A DNA stretch of 64,000 nucleotides from contig JAHBXW010000007.1 of NCBI GenBank assembly GCA_019636235.1, positions 1 through 64,000 on the forward strand, given 5' to 3'. This DNA is from Planctomyces sp. Lineage in GTDB: Bacteria > Planctomycetota > Planctomycetia > Planctomycetales > Planctomycetaceae. How positions within the stretch are numbered: position 1 is the stretch's first letter; every line of letters starts with the position of its first letter. Made by a program: the position numbers and the translations under genes. Below, piece by piece: positions 37,339 through 46,561 of the stretch. Under the pieces are notes generated by a model. That model saw only the letters and a program-made list of their open reading frames with translations. It was not told the origin of the DNA and did no database searches.

Positions 37339-37719
37339 TCAGCGGGGAGATTCGGTGGGATAGCCGGCTTCGGTCCAGACGCGCCAACCGCCGTCCATGG
37401 AGATGACGTCGCGATAGCCCATCCGCCGCAGCGCGTCGGCCGCGAGGGCGCTGCGATAGCCGCCGCCGCAGTACAGGACGATCGGCGTGTCCGCGTCGGG
37501 AATCGCCTCCTCGATATCCCGCTCGATGATGCCCTTGCCGATGTGCCGGGCCCCGGGCAGATGGCCGCGCGCGTATTCGCTCTCCTCGCGAACATCGACA
37601 AGCTGGAACGGTTCGTGGCGGTCCAGCCGGGCCTTGACGTCCTGGACCGTGCATTCGCGGACGTGGGCACGGGCCTCGTTCACGATCGCCAGGAACCGGG
37701 GGGAGTGCTGCTTGGCCAT
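37339..37719 (-). CDS. Single-domain rhodanese-like protein
   Basis: A 126-residue cytoplasmic rhodanese domain. FQLVDVREESEYARGHLPGARHIGKG is the CH2A motif, and the active-site loop LYCGGGYRSALAADAL carries the catalytic Cys near residue 91 followed by six loop residues including the conserved Arg. The C-terminal MDGGWRVWTEAGYP is standard. Single-domain rhodaneses move sulfane sulfur; the partner is unknown. It lies between a ketosynthase gene (62-base gap) and trpD (35-base gap), all on the minus strand. Confidence 0.92.
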   Translation of the reverse strand: MAKQHSPRFLAIVNEARAHVRECTVQDVKARLDRHEPFQLVDVREESEYARGHLPGARHIGKGIIERDIEEAIPDADTPIVLYCGGGYRSALAADALRRMGYRDVISMDGGWRVWTEAGYPTESPR

Positions 37720-37781
37720 CAGGATCGCCTTTCAGTGCGGTGACGCGCCGGCGGAACGGGCCCGCGCGGTCCGATCGATTC

Positions 37782-39047
37782 TCAGTAGACGCCGCCCAGA
37801 GACTGGGGAACCTTGCGGACGACCACCACCGAGTTGATGCCCAGCATGCCGAACGAGTTGTTCAGGATGTGCTCGCAGCGTTCCAGCCGGCGGGGCGTGT
37901 TGGCCACGATCTGCGGGAGCGCGCAGCGGGGGTCCGGATCGTCCAGGTTGATCGTGGGGTGCGCGGTCGAGTCGCCGAAGGACGGCACATTGCCCAGCAG
38001 TTCGAGCGCCCCGGCCGCCCCCATCGCGTGGCCGATGAAGCTCTTCGTGTTGTTGATCGCCAGCGAGGGGCGGTCGCCGAACACGCGGGACAGCGCCTGG
38101 CATTCCTCGATGTCCCCCTGTTCGGTGGCGGTGGCGTGGCTGCTGACGATGTCGATGTCGTCGGCCGTCAGTCCCGCGCGGCCAAGGGCGAGGCGCATGC
38201 ACTCGGACTGCCGGGTGGGGTCGGGGAGGACGAAGTCGGTGGCGTCTGAATTGATCGCGTAGCCGACGATTTCGGCGTAGATCTTCGCGCCGCGGGCGAG
38301 GGCGTCGGGAAGGCGTTCGACAGTGCAGGCCGCGCCCCCCTCGGCGACGACGATGCCCCGGCGGCCCAGGTCGAACGGCCGCGAGGCGCGAGTCGCCTCC
38401 TCATGCCAGGCCAGCGCCCCCTGACTTTTGAACCCCGCGAAAATTCCAAACGTGTGAATGCTCTCGGAGACGCCCCCGGCGATCGCCAGATCGACCTCGC
38501 CCAGCCGCAGCATCTGCACGGCCTGAATGAAGCCCGCGTTGCCCGCGGCGCAGGCCGCGCCGATCGTCAGGTGCGGCCCCGTGATGCCCAGGTTCAACGT
38601 GACTTCGCCCGCGGGATTGTTGGCGACGGTCCGCGGGTTGTGGTGATGCGTCCAGACGCTGGTGTCGTAGTTGAACTTCGAGATTTCAAAAATCTCGTTT
38701 TCCGTCTCCACGTTGCCGTGCTCGGTGATGCCCAGGTACACGCCGACGCGGTCCCGGGAGACGTTCGGCCAGTCGAGCCCGGAGTCCTGGACGGCTTCGT
38801 TGGCGCAGTAGATGGAAATCGACCCGGCCCGTGTGCCGCGCCGGCGGTCTTTCCGCTTCTGATAACGGAACTCGTCGAACGTGCAGACGCCGGCCAGAAC
38901 GGGCCCCATGTACCGGGTCTCGAACGGCACGACGCCGGACCGGCCGGTCAGGAGCGCCTGCCGGAACTCCGTGAGGTTATTGCCGTTCGGCGCGGCCAGC
39001 CCGATGCCGGTGATGACGACCCGCTGCTGATCTCCGCTCGCTGCCAT
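37782..39047 (-). CDS. Beta-ketoacyl-ACP synthase family protein (FabF-like)
   Basis: A 421-residue condensing enzyme of the thiolase fold. VVITGIGLAAPNGNN opens the family; the catalytic Cys is in IGAACAAGNAG near residue 173. The first active-site His is in SSHATATEQGD near 310, where FabF normally has AHGTxTxxGD, and the second in NTKSFIGHAMGAAGA near 345. All three catalytic residues are present, but the altered loops (GAACAAG for TACATG, SHAT for AHGT) place it outside housekeeping FabF, in a planctomycete-type subgroup. No acyl carrier protein gene is adjacent. Substrate unknown. Confidence 0.88.
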   Translation of the reverse strand: MAASGDQQRVVITGIGLAAPNGNNLTEFRQALLTGRSGVVPFETRYMGPVLAGVCTFDEFRYQKRKDRRRGTRAGSISIYCANEAVQDSGLDWPNVSRDRVGVYLGITEHGNVETENEIFEISKFNYDTSVWTHHHNPRTVANNPAGEVTLNLGITGPHLTIGAACAAGNAGFIQAVQMLRLGEVDLAIAGGVSESIHTFGIFAGFKSQGALAWHEEATRASRPFDLGRRGIVVAEGGAACTVERLPDALARGAKIYAEIVGYAINSDATDFVLPDPTRQSECMRLALGRAGLTADDIDIVSSHATATEQGDIEECQALSRVFGDRPSLAINNTKSFIGHAMGAAGALELLGNVPSFGDSTAHPTINLDDPDPRCALPQIVANTPRRLERCEHILNNSFGMLGINSVVVVRKVPQSLGGVY

Positions 39048-39163
39048 GCTGCATCCAATGAAAATCGGTCAGGGCTGAGGGTAGTCGGGTCGCGAGCGTG
39101 CTGACAAGCGCCGGGGCGGGCGGGTCCGGGGGGCTCCCGCAGAACCGCGTGCGACGGCGCATC

Positions 39164-39191
39164 TTGACACCCCTCGCGCGCGTCGTAGACT
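39164..39191 (+). promoter_or_regulatory. Candidate sigma70-type promoter
   Basis: A perfect TTGACA at 39164-39169, a 16-base spacer and TAGACT at 39186-39191, 230 bases before the coiled-coil gene. It is the best -35/-10 pair noticed in the window. The long leader (39192-39423) has no ORF I can support and no recognised riboswitch. Confidence 0.45.
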
Positions 39192-39423
39192 GAAATTGAA
39201 CGGCTGACTGCGATTGGGACCGATCGGGTCCGTCTCAGCAGGCCGTTTGTGAGGTTTGCACGTCCCGCACGCATCGTGCCAGACGCACGGCCGTCGGCGA
39301 GAGTTGTCAAGCGGCGGTCGCCAGCGTTCGAAAACCACAGAGAAGCGCCCCCGCGCGTCGGCTTCCGCCGGACCGTGGACCTGAGAGGTCGCGAGGATCG
39401 GTCGATCCCCCCTGGAGAGATTC

Positions 39424-40893
39424 ATGGCGTCCAGCAATAAGCCCACGATGGTGCATTTCTCGCTGATCTTCACCTTGATGGCGACGTTGATTCTCGGCGT
39501 GTTCACAGTCCTCGGCTACAAGGGGAAGGGTGAAGCCGACCGAGCCCTGGCCGACGCCACGAACAAGGAAGGCGAAGCCAACCGGGCGCTGGCCACGCAG
39601 GTCAACGACATGCAGGATGCGATTCGCACGCTCGGCGCCGGCGGCAGCACCTATCCGGAAGCCAAAAACGCCACGCTCGAAGCCATGCAGCGGCTGGGCG
39701 TCAACCAGGAACAGCAGACGGTCCTCGCCTCGCTGCAGGCGCTGCGTTCGGCCCTCGATGTCGCGAACGCCGAAAACGCAACGCTGAAAGCCGATACGCA
39801 GTCGCTGCGCACCGAACTGCAGAAGGTTCAATCGGACTACGAGAACCGCGTCACCCAGGCGATGACGTCGCAGCAGACTTCGGAAGCGCTCGTGCAGGCG
39901 ACGCAGGCGGACAAGGACGAGCAAGTGCAGCAGCGCGATCGCGAGATCTCGCGGATCAACGAAGAGCTGCGCAACGAGAAGGTCGAGCGGGCGCAGGTCC
40001 AGGACCGCGCCGACCAGATGGAAGCGGAGCTCAACCGGCAGATCGCCAACCTGACGAACATCGTCAACACGCAGCGGCAGCGGCTCGATGAACTGGTGAA
40101 GGTCAGCTTCGATGTCGCGGACGGCGAGATCGTCTCCGTCGATGCGAACCTGAACATTGTCTACATCAACCTCGGCGAACTGGACAATCTCCGCCCGCAG
40201 GTCAGCTTCAGCGTGTATGACCGCAACCACCACGGCGTGGGGCGCGAAGCGCGGGACATCAAGGGTCGGATCGAAGTGACCCGGCTCCTGGGCGGCCACC
40301 TCGCCGAAGCGCGGATCCTGGAGAAGGACCGCGCCCGGCCGATCGCCGACGGCGATCCGATTTACTCGCCAATCTTCGCCAGCGGCCGGCAGGAACTGTT
40401 TTCCTTCGTGGGCACGGTCGATTTCGACAACGACGGCATCAGCGATCGCGAAACGCTCCGCCGCGTGCTGCGGACGGCCGGCGCCGACATCGAGGTCGAG
40501 GTCAACGACGAGGGGGTGCGGGAGCCGGCGGACGGGAAGGTGACGATCGAGTCGAAGTTCCTGATCCTCGGCAAGGTTCCCGATCCGACCACCTTCGCCA
40601 GCGGCGACGAGCGGCGGCTGCAGGCGGAACGGATGATGACCGAACGGAACGCCATGCTGTCGGAAGCTCTGCAGTCCGGCGTGCGCGTCATCCAGTTGAG
40701 CGATTTCCTGGCCTACATCGGCTACAAGCCGCAGTCGCGGTTCTTCGTCCCGGGACAGGTCGACAACTTCACGCTGCAGCAGGGCGCCCGGTCCCCCTCC
40801 GAGCGGGATGACGACGCCACCGGCAAGACGTCCGACCTGTTCCAGCGGATGCGCCGCGAACGGGATACCGGCATCCGCCAGTTCCGCAACTGA
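39424..40893 (+). CDS. Membrane-anchored coiled-coil envelope protein
   Basis: A 489-residue protein with one N-terminal membrane segment (FSLIFTLMATLILGVFTVLGY, about residues 12-32). Residues 33-230 are a long charged coiled coil with heptad spacing (for example AALQxLRSALDVANAENATLKADTQSLRTELQKV). The C-terminal 250 residues are beta-rich and globular (GEIVSVDANLNIVYINLGELDNLRPQVSFSVYD, GRIEVTRLLGGHLAEARIL), ending with a polar tail. I do not recognise the family by name, but the VDANLNIVYINLG module looks like a small beta-barrel seen in planctomycete coiled-coil proteins. It has its own promoter candidate and terminator. Confidence 0.8.
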   Translation: MASSNKPTMVHFSLIFTLMATLILGVFTVLGYKGKGEADRALADATNKEGEANRALATQVNDMQDAIRTLGAGGSTYPEAKNATLEAMQRLGVNQEQQTVLASLQALRSALDVANAENATLKADTQSLRTELQKVQSDYENRVTQAMTSQQTSEALVQATQADKDEQVQQRDREISRINEELRNEKVERAQVQDRADQMEAELNRQIANLTNIVNTQRQRLDELVKVSFDVADGEIVSVDANLNIVYINLGELDNLRPQVSFSVYDRNHHGVGREARDIKGRIEVTRLLGGHLAEARILEKDRARPIADGDPIYSPIFASGRQELFSFVGTVDFDNDGISDRETLRRVLRTAGADIEVEVNDEGVREPADGKVTIESKFLILGKVPDPTTFASGDERRLQAERMMTERNAMLSEALQSGVRVIQLSDFLAYIGYKPQSRFFVPGQVDNFTLQQGARSPSERDDDATGKTSDLFQRMRRERDTGIRQFRN

Positions 40894-40920
40894 GCGGCCG
40901 GGACATCGGCCAGCGGATTT

Positions 40921-40949
40921 GAGGACGGCATCGGCCGTCCTCTTTTTTT
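40921..40949 (+). terminator. Intrinsic terminator
   Basis: A nine-base perfect GC-rich stem (gaggacggc, loop atcg, gccgtcctc) followed directly by seven T residues, 28 bases after the coiled-coil gene stop. Confidence 0.9.
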
Positions 40950-41050
40950 GTGCGCGGCTTCGGGTATCGTGGCCTGTGCGACGTCGTGCGCCCCGCGGCT
41001 CTTCGCCCGGGAACGCTCGACCGGTCAGCACTCATGGGAACCCAGCCAGC

Positions 41051-42019
41051 ATGCCGGCGCCGCGAGATTTCGATGTCATCTGTGCCGGCCTGATCGTCGC
41101 CGACCACGTCAGCGCGCCGATTCCCGCGTGGCCGGCGTCCGGCGGACTGGCGACGACCGACCGCATCGAGTTCACGATCGGCGGCTGCGGCGCCAACACG
41201 GCCGTGGATCTGGCGCGTCTGGGAGTCGATGTCGCGCTCGCCGGCCGGCTGGGGCGCGATCCCGCGGGAGAGGTCGTCCGCGAGATGCTGACGACCCGCG
41301 GCGTGGCCTGCGACCTGGTCTCCGCCTCGCCGACGGCCCAGACCGCGACGACGCTGGTGGTGAATGTCCGCGGCGAGGATCGGCGGTTCATCCATGCGGT
41401 CGGGGCGAACGCGGAGTTCACCGGTCTGGAGATTCCGCTGGACGCCGTGGCCCGGGCGGGCGTGTTGTACATCGGGGGCTTCGGGCTCAATCCGGCGTTG
41501 TCGGGGGCGAATGTCGCCAAGCTGTTTCGCGCGGCGCGGGCGGCCGGCTGCGTGACGGTGCTGGACGTCGTGTTTGGCGATCCCGAGCCGGTGCGGGGGA
41601 TGCTGGCGGAGGCGCTGCCGGAGACAGACGTGTTCCTGCCGAACACCGATGAGGCGCGGCAGTTGACCGGACTGGGCGATCCGCTGTTGCAGGCCCGGCA
41701 TTTCCGGGAGCTGGGGGCGGCGACGTCGATCGTCACGGCGGGGCCGGCGGGCGCGTTCGTGTCGACATCGACGGGGGGCTACCACCTGCCGGCGTATCCG
41801 GTCGAGCAGGTGGACGGGACGGGGGGCGGAGACGCGTTTGTGGCCGGATACATCTACGGTCTGCTGCAGAATGCGGACCTGCACGAGAGCCTCCGGTATG
41901 GGGCTGCGCTGGGGGCGAGCTGCGTCCAGGCGATGGGGGCGACGACGGGCGTTTTGGAGCGGGATCAGCTCGAGGCTTTCGTGGCGTCGCACCCGCTGGA
42001 CCTGACGCCGGCGGGCTGA
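41051..42019 (+). CDS. PfkB-family sugar kinase
   Basis: A 322-residue ribokinase-like kinase. FDVICAGLIVADH starts the fold; the substrate-binding GGCGANTAVDLARLGVDVALAGRLGRD is the PfkB signature 1 region (about 38-70). The ATP and catalytic motif DGTGGGDAFVAGYIYGL near residue 259 is signature 2, with the catalytic Asp in GGGDAF. The sugar cannot be told from sequence. The ATG at 41051 is preferred to the open upstream frame, which would run through the terminator at 40921-40949. Monocistronic. Confidence 0.92.
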   Translation: MPAPRDFDVICAGLIVADHVSAPIPAWPASGGLATTDRIEFTIGGCGANTAVDLARLGVDVALAGRLGRDPAGEVVREMLTTRGVACDLVSASPTAQTATTLVVNVRGEDRRFIHAVGANAEFTGLEIPLDAVARAGVLYIGGFGLNPALSGANVAKLFRAARAAGCVTVLDVVFGDPEPVRGMLAEALPETDVFLPNTDEARQLTGLGDPLLQARHFRELGAATSIVTAGPAGAFVSTSTGGYHLPAYPVEQVDGTGGGDAFVAGYIYGLLQNADLHESLRYGAALGASCVQAMGATTGVLERDQLEAFVASHPLDLTPAG

Positions 42020-42115
42020 CCGACGGGCGCTGCGGCGTGTGGCCAGGGCTGGACCAAGCGCAGCGAGGGAAGCCCCGGGGCGGGTGTTGATGATATTCAA
42101 ACACGGCACGCGCTT

Positions 42116-42146
42116 GAGCCGAGGGGGTGATCCCCTCGAGCTCATG
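42116..42146. repeat. Palindromic interspersed repeat, copy B
   Basis: The sequence gagccgagggggtgatccc continues into ctcgagctcatg and shares arms and the trailing ctcatg with copy A at 15410. Confidence 0.7.
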
Positions 42147-42179
42147 ATTCCGGCCGAGCGGCTCCTGCGGAACGAAACA

Positions 42180-42200
42180 CGGCCGGACAAGCCGGCCGTG
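42180..42200. repeat. Strong GC inverted repeat
   Basis: Arms acggccgg and its complement ccggccgt flank a short acaag centre. No T-run follows, so it is more likely a repeat family member than a terminator. Confidence 0.5.
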
Positions 42201-42213
42201 GCACCCGGCGCCT

Positions 42214-42240
42214 GAGCCGAGGGGTTGATCCCCTCGGCAT
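42214..42240. repeat. Palindromic interspersed repeat, copy C
   Basis: The sequence gagccgaggggttgatccc continues into ctcggcat, 98 bases after copy B in the same orientation. Confidence 0.7.
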
Positions 42241-42592
42241 TGCGATGCCGTCGGGGAACGCTGGCCGGGGCCGTAGGGTGGTGTCGAGGAACGAGACCCA
42301 CCGCACGTTCCGCGTCATTGCAAACTGAAAAACGGCAATTGCAAAGTGCAAATTGAAAGGGGCGTGGCCGGGCGGTAGACCCACCACCAACGCGGATCCG
42401 ATTTCGAAAGTCGGCACCCGGCGCAGAATCGCAGGCTGGGCCTTGGCCCAGCGAGTTCTTTGGGAATGGGCGAACATACTCAACTCGGTCCCCTCAACGA
42501 GCGTTTCGAGCCACATGCCGTTGGTTGGGGTTCCGTTTGCCACGGCTCGCCGGGTCAAGACCCGGCCTGCGGAACTGCCCTGCCAGTGGCCG

Positions 42593-43569
42593 TCAGCGGT
42601 CCGGATTCGCACTGGTCGCCAGAATCGCGGCGACGCTGGCTTCGACAAATTCAGCCGTCAATCCGGATTGCCGCAGCAATTCGCTCCATGAAGGCCCTTC
42701 GTCGATGGCTCGTGCGGCATGTCGCTCGAAGGCCGAACGCGGTGCTTCGCCGCCATCTTCAGCCTGTCGCTGGGCGTCTTGCTGCCGCCTGTAAGACTGG
42801 AAGTGCCTCGAGATGACATCGTCAAGTCGCTGCAGCTCATCCTGTTCGTCTCCGGACGGCGCAATCGCCAATGGCTGCATTCCTTTCCACAGCGTGTTCC
42901 CGATCAGCCAATCGAACGATGAAGCGTCTTCGGCTGCGATCAGCCGGACACTGCAGAGATAGGCGTGGACGCGCAGGCGAGCGACCTGCATGGCAGCTTC
43001 CCGGTCGGCTTGCGGGTTCAGAGGCGTTTTCCGGATTTCCAACGCCAGCTCCTCGCAGCACTGATTGCCCCGAATCCAGAAAATGGGCGCCGTCCCCTCG
43101 AAGAACCGAATGCCGTCGCCCACAGGTCCGACCACCGCTTGTCTCGACACCAGGCTGCCGGAAAGGCTTCTCGCAAACTGCTGCGAGGTTCGTCCCGGGA
43201 ACTCCCCGCCGTAGAACTGCCAGCGAGCACATCGCGCGGCGCGTTCAAGCGATTCCACACACCCGTCGCGATCACCGTGACGCAGCGCAATCCGGGCGAC
43301 AAGCAGGTGGCTCACTCCATTCTCGGGGTCGCACTCGGCCAGCGCCGCCGCCAGCGCCGCCTCTGATTGGTGCTGGTCATCTGCCGCTTCGCTGCGAAAG
43401 CTGGCCAGGAGCAGGACCAATCGCTGCAGCGCCTCAGTCCGCGCGCCGGATACGCTGGCCGCCAGCGCGTAGCACATTCCATCGGAATCGATATGACACG
43501 TTGCAGCATTCCGCAGAATCTGCCGCCCGAGTGGATCGGCGTCCGCGAACGTCTGCGCGGTCAATCCTC
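42593..43569 (-). pseudogene. C-terminal continuation of orphan Rhs tip, cut by IS
   Basis: An open frame of about 325 codons without a start of its own. The apparent 351-codon ORF begins inside the neighbouring IS (MRRLLKREQIPAPWRK is IS-encoded and occurs identically at the other IS copy). From RGLTAQTFADADPLGRQ on it is host sequence: helical repeats (LVARIALRHGDRDGCVESLERAARC), then a mixed domain with WIRGNQCCEELALEIRKT and SSFDWLIGNTLWKGMQPLAI. Removing the 931-bp IS with or without the 3-bp target copy joins it in frame to the orphan Rhs tip (...IGTLYGTV). I do not recognise the domain. It is probably the distal part of that tip protein, or a separate gene that lost its start. Confidence 0.55.
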
Positions 43570-43572
43570 TAA

Positions 43573-44503
43573 GAGACGGACCAAAAACCTCGGCATGGAA
43601 TTTGCGCCAGGGAGCGGGAATCTGTTCCCGTTTCAGGAGCCGTCTCATGGCCAGCGCCCGGATGCCCGAGGAGTTCTTTGACGTTGTCGCTCACCACCTG
43701 CCGCCCGACGAGCCCGTCGGTCCCGACGGCGGTCGGCCGCGGGTCTCCAACCACTGTGTTATGAAGGTCTTGTAGGCGTCCTGGCCACTGGATGCCGCTG
43801 GAGAGACGTCCCAACCGAGATAACTGCTGCGGGGAAACCGCCCGCTCCCGGCTCAGGCTCTGGGAAGAGGCCGGCATCTGGGCCCGGCTGCATGTCGATC
43901 TGCTGGGACTGCTGCGGCGCGATGGAGAACTGGAGCATGACACACCGCCATCGGATGCTGTCCTGATCCGTGCCCATATGGCGGCGGGGACAAGACCGGC
44001 CCGGAATCCCGCTGACCGCGGAAAACCCGGCACCAAACAGACATTGATGGTCGACAAAGGAGCGCCCCCCGGCGATCCGGACGGCCGGGCGCAACGCCAG
44101 CGACCACACCTTACATCCTGCCGCTGGCGGCATTGGCGTTCCCACAGGTCGCTGGTCGACCGGGCCGACTCGAAAGGCTCCGGACACGGTGTACGCCGAT
44201 GTAAGTACGACAGTGAAAGTGAAATTCGCAAGCCTTGCTCAGAATCTGGGGATTGAACCGCGAATTTGCCGCCGCGGGACAGGGTTCTATGGGAGCAGGC
44301 TGGGTAGGGCGATCCGCTGTGGTGGAACGGACGCGACTGGGGCTGGAATCTATGGCCTGCGGCGGATGCGGGTGCGCTATGACCGCTCCGAGGACATCAT
44401 GGAGGCTTGGAAGTCGCTGGCGATGAGCGTGATTACCTTCCGACTCTGGCATCATGATCTGGCCCCGACCAGTTGATTCAACCGACGGTTTCTGGTCCGC
44501 CTC
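43573..44503 (+). mobile_element. Decayed IS5-type element, copy 1
   Basis: 931 bp bounded by imperfect inverted repeats: gagacggaccaaaaacctcg at the left and, on the other strand, gaggcggaccagaaaccgtc at the right. Flanking triplets are TAA and TTA, which fit the TNA target preference of IS427-like IS5 elements although they are not identical. It carries one transposase frame on the plus strand, broken by several indels. A nearly identical copy in opposite orientation lies at 48973-49893. Confidence 0.85.
43647..44476 (+). pseudogene. IS5-family transposase, frameshifted (copy 1)
   Basis: The start MASARMPEEFFDVVAHHLPP and the end EDIMEAWKSLAMSVITFRLWHHDLAPTS are intact and match copy 2. 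A stop appears soon after SNHCVMKVL, then the frame changes through CCGETARSRLRLWEEAGIWARLH (DUF4096-type N-terminal domain) and DRGKPGTKQTLMVDKG. The region that should hold the second catalytic Asp (VYADAGYD in intact relatives) and the VVERTISWFKG Glu motif is scrambled. No active enzyme can be made. Confidence 0.85.
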
Positions 44504-44506
44504 TTA

Positions 44507-46178
44507 CTGTGCCATACAGCGTTCCGATCGCATAGCTGATGTCGGAGAACATGTCAAAGTCGCCGTCGAGCGAGTCGATCCCTATGAGGATCGCTGGCAG
44601 CATTTCATATCCGTCATCTCCAAAGCTTCCTTTGTCGCAGAAGTCGCACACGTTGGCGGCCACGGACGACTCTTGAAGGGCGGCGCAGACGCCTTCCGGC
44701 GCACTGCCATCGTCCGGACTGTCGCCCAGAATGCGATCAAGATGCTCGGCCGAGATTGCGTATCCCAGCGACTTCCAGTTGTCTCTGAGTTCTTCGATCT
44801 TCTCTGCCTTGCCGACTTTTTGCATGTCCATTTTCTTGAAACTCGTGGGGGTCGGACAAAGCGCGCAGGATAGACGGGCTTGGACGGGGATAATCCAATC
44901 CACCATTCCAGTGGGGTCGAGTCCATCCGGCACGAAATATCCTGCATACGCATTCGGCCCATCGGGGTACTGCAGTCGATCCCGGCTCACGAACCGGCCC
45001 AGCCCCGCCGAGTACATCCGCGCCCGGAAGCCGTACAGCCCTGTCTCCGCGTCCCAGGTCCGGGCCGTGAACTGGTGCGGGTTCCCCGTATTATCGCCGC
45101 CCGCGGCGTCGTCCCCGGAACCGTCCAGGATCGTCGCCAATGCCGTAGGGCGTGTAGGCGTAAAGCGCCCACGACGGCCCCGGTGTGATCGGTGAGGGCC
45201 GTGATCGAATACTGCTGGCTGCGGTGGCAGTACAGCAACTCCTCCGAGGCCGGGCCGCTGCTTGATGAACTCCCGCCCCCGGAGCCGTTCACCAGCAGCA
45301 CCGGCTCGTCCACGTAGCTGGCGTTGACGAACTTCCGCACCGGGGCTGGCCCGCCGCTGGCCGGCCAGGTACTCCGCGAACACGATCGCGTCCGCGTGCA
45401 CATAGACTGTCGTCGTGATGGTCGAATGCGCCACGTCGTCGACGGTTTTGGCGACCCGGCGGCCCAGGACGTCGTACTCGTAGTCGTGCGTCCCCGGAGC
45501 CTCCCTCCGGGCAGCGTTGGGAACCGTGGCGGAATCCGCAGCCCATTCGTGTCCCACGTGGTCTGGCCGTTGGCGTTCGTGGTCAGATGGCCTCTCGGAT
45601 CGTAGGCCAAGGGGACCGAGTCGCCCTCCAGCAGCTCGTGCGTCAGGCCATGCACGCGGGTCTGGACGACCGTGTTCCGGGTGAACTCGTCCCAGTCCCC
45701 CACCGGGGACAGGTCCCAGACCTGGTCCAGGCTCGTGTGTCGTCCCGGTTCCAGGCGCGACCAGCCGGTCCTCGTCGTCGTAGCCGCCGCTGGGGACCGT
45801 GAACCCGTACCCGGATATTGCGCCGCTGATCGTCTCCGTCAGCTTGTTGTGATTGGCGTCCCAGGTGTACGAATAGTTCCCGACGGCCGCATTGCTGATG
45901 GCGGCCAGCAGGTTCTCGTTCGTGGCGTAGGTCCGCGTCACCGTCAGCCCGTTCCCCAGCGTTTCCGAGACCAGTCGGCCGCCGTCGTCGTACGTCCGGC
46001 CGTCAATGACGTCCCCCGCGTACTCCAGCTCCTCCAGTTCCCCCCGCGCCGTGTAGCCCCGCTCGACGACCGTGCCGTCCGGATAGGTCAGCGACCGCGA
46101 CATTCGACAGGCCTCACAGAGCGTGACGCACGAAATCCGGACGACTCCTACTCTGCGTGGATGAACTTTCGACATCAT
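44507..46178 (-). pseudogene. Orphan Rhs/YD-repeat core with distinct C-terminal tip, frameshifted
   Basis: An Rhs core fragment lacking the N terminus. Homology starts at about 46103 (MSRSLTYPDGTVVERGYTARGEL) with YD-type repeats (RTYDDGGRLVSETLGNG, YSYTWDANHNKLTETI). The reading frame then switches at least four times: one frame to about 45770, another through RVHGLTHELLEGDSVPLAYDPRGHLTTNANG, back for YEYDVLGRRVAKTVDD, over again for VRKFVNASYVDEPVLLVN, and back for RTWDAETGLYGFRARMYSAGLGRFVSRD, which is the conserved Rhs core end. After the DPTG boundary comes a unique tip of about 130 residues (from RLSCALCPTPTSFKK) cut by IS copy 1. It is a decayed displaced cassette. Confidence 0.8.
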
Positions 46179-46557
46179 TCTGACTCACGCGACTTACGGA
46201 TCCACTCGCGCCATTGCAGGGTCGTTTCCATGCTCAATGAAGTACCTAATGGACATGCGCGAATTGCGGACACCAATTCGCGCACTCGAGGTTCGCTCCA
46301 GAAACCTCCGGCAGCCTATGTCACTCAGGCGAGTTCCGCAAGCGTCGAGCCACACGAGAGTGTTTGCAACATCAAGCAACTGCGACGCGACTTGATCGCC
46401 GGCACGCGTTCCGGCAACCATAAGGCCTCTAAGCGATCCAAATCTTGGCTTTCCAGAAAGCATTGCATCATCGATCGCAGTTCCCGAAAGTATCAGAAAT
46501 TCGAGCTCCGCATGCCGATCCAGTGCAGGAATAATGGCGTTCGTCACGGGGTTTCCA

Positions 46558-46561
46558 CTAA
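46558..46561. repeat. Target-site duplication CTAA, left
   Basis: Direct 4-bp repeat with 48059-48062 on either side of the 1,497-bp IS; CTAA fits the YTAR target of IS5-type elements. Confidence 0.85.

Larger units (their letters stand above)
42020..42592. other. Intergenic region rich in palindromic repeats
   Basis: No gene supported. It holds two copies of the ccgagggg palindrome (42116-42146 and 42214-42240), a strong inverted repeat acggccgg-acaa-gccggccgt (42180-42200), and strings such as gtagggtggtgtcgaggaac with a matching gacccaccgc downstream. It marks the boundary between core genes and the Rhs/IS locus. Confidence 0.6.

Noticed and set aside
42593-43648. 351-codon ORF taken as a complete gene
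   Set aside because: Its first 26 codons are IS sequence, identical to the other IS copy, so its start is not native.
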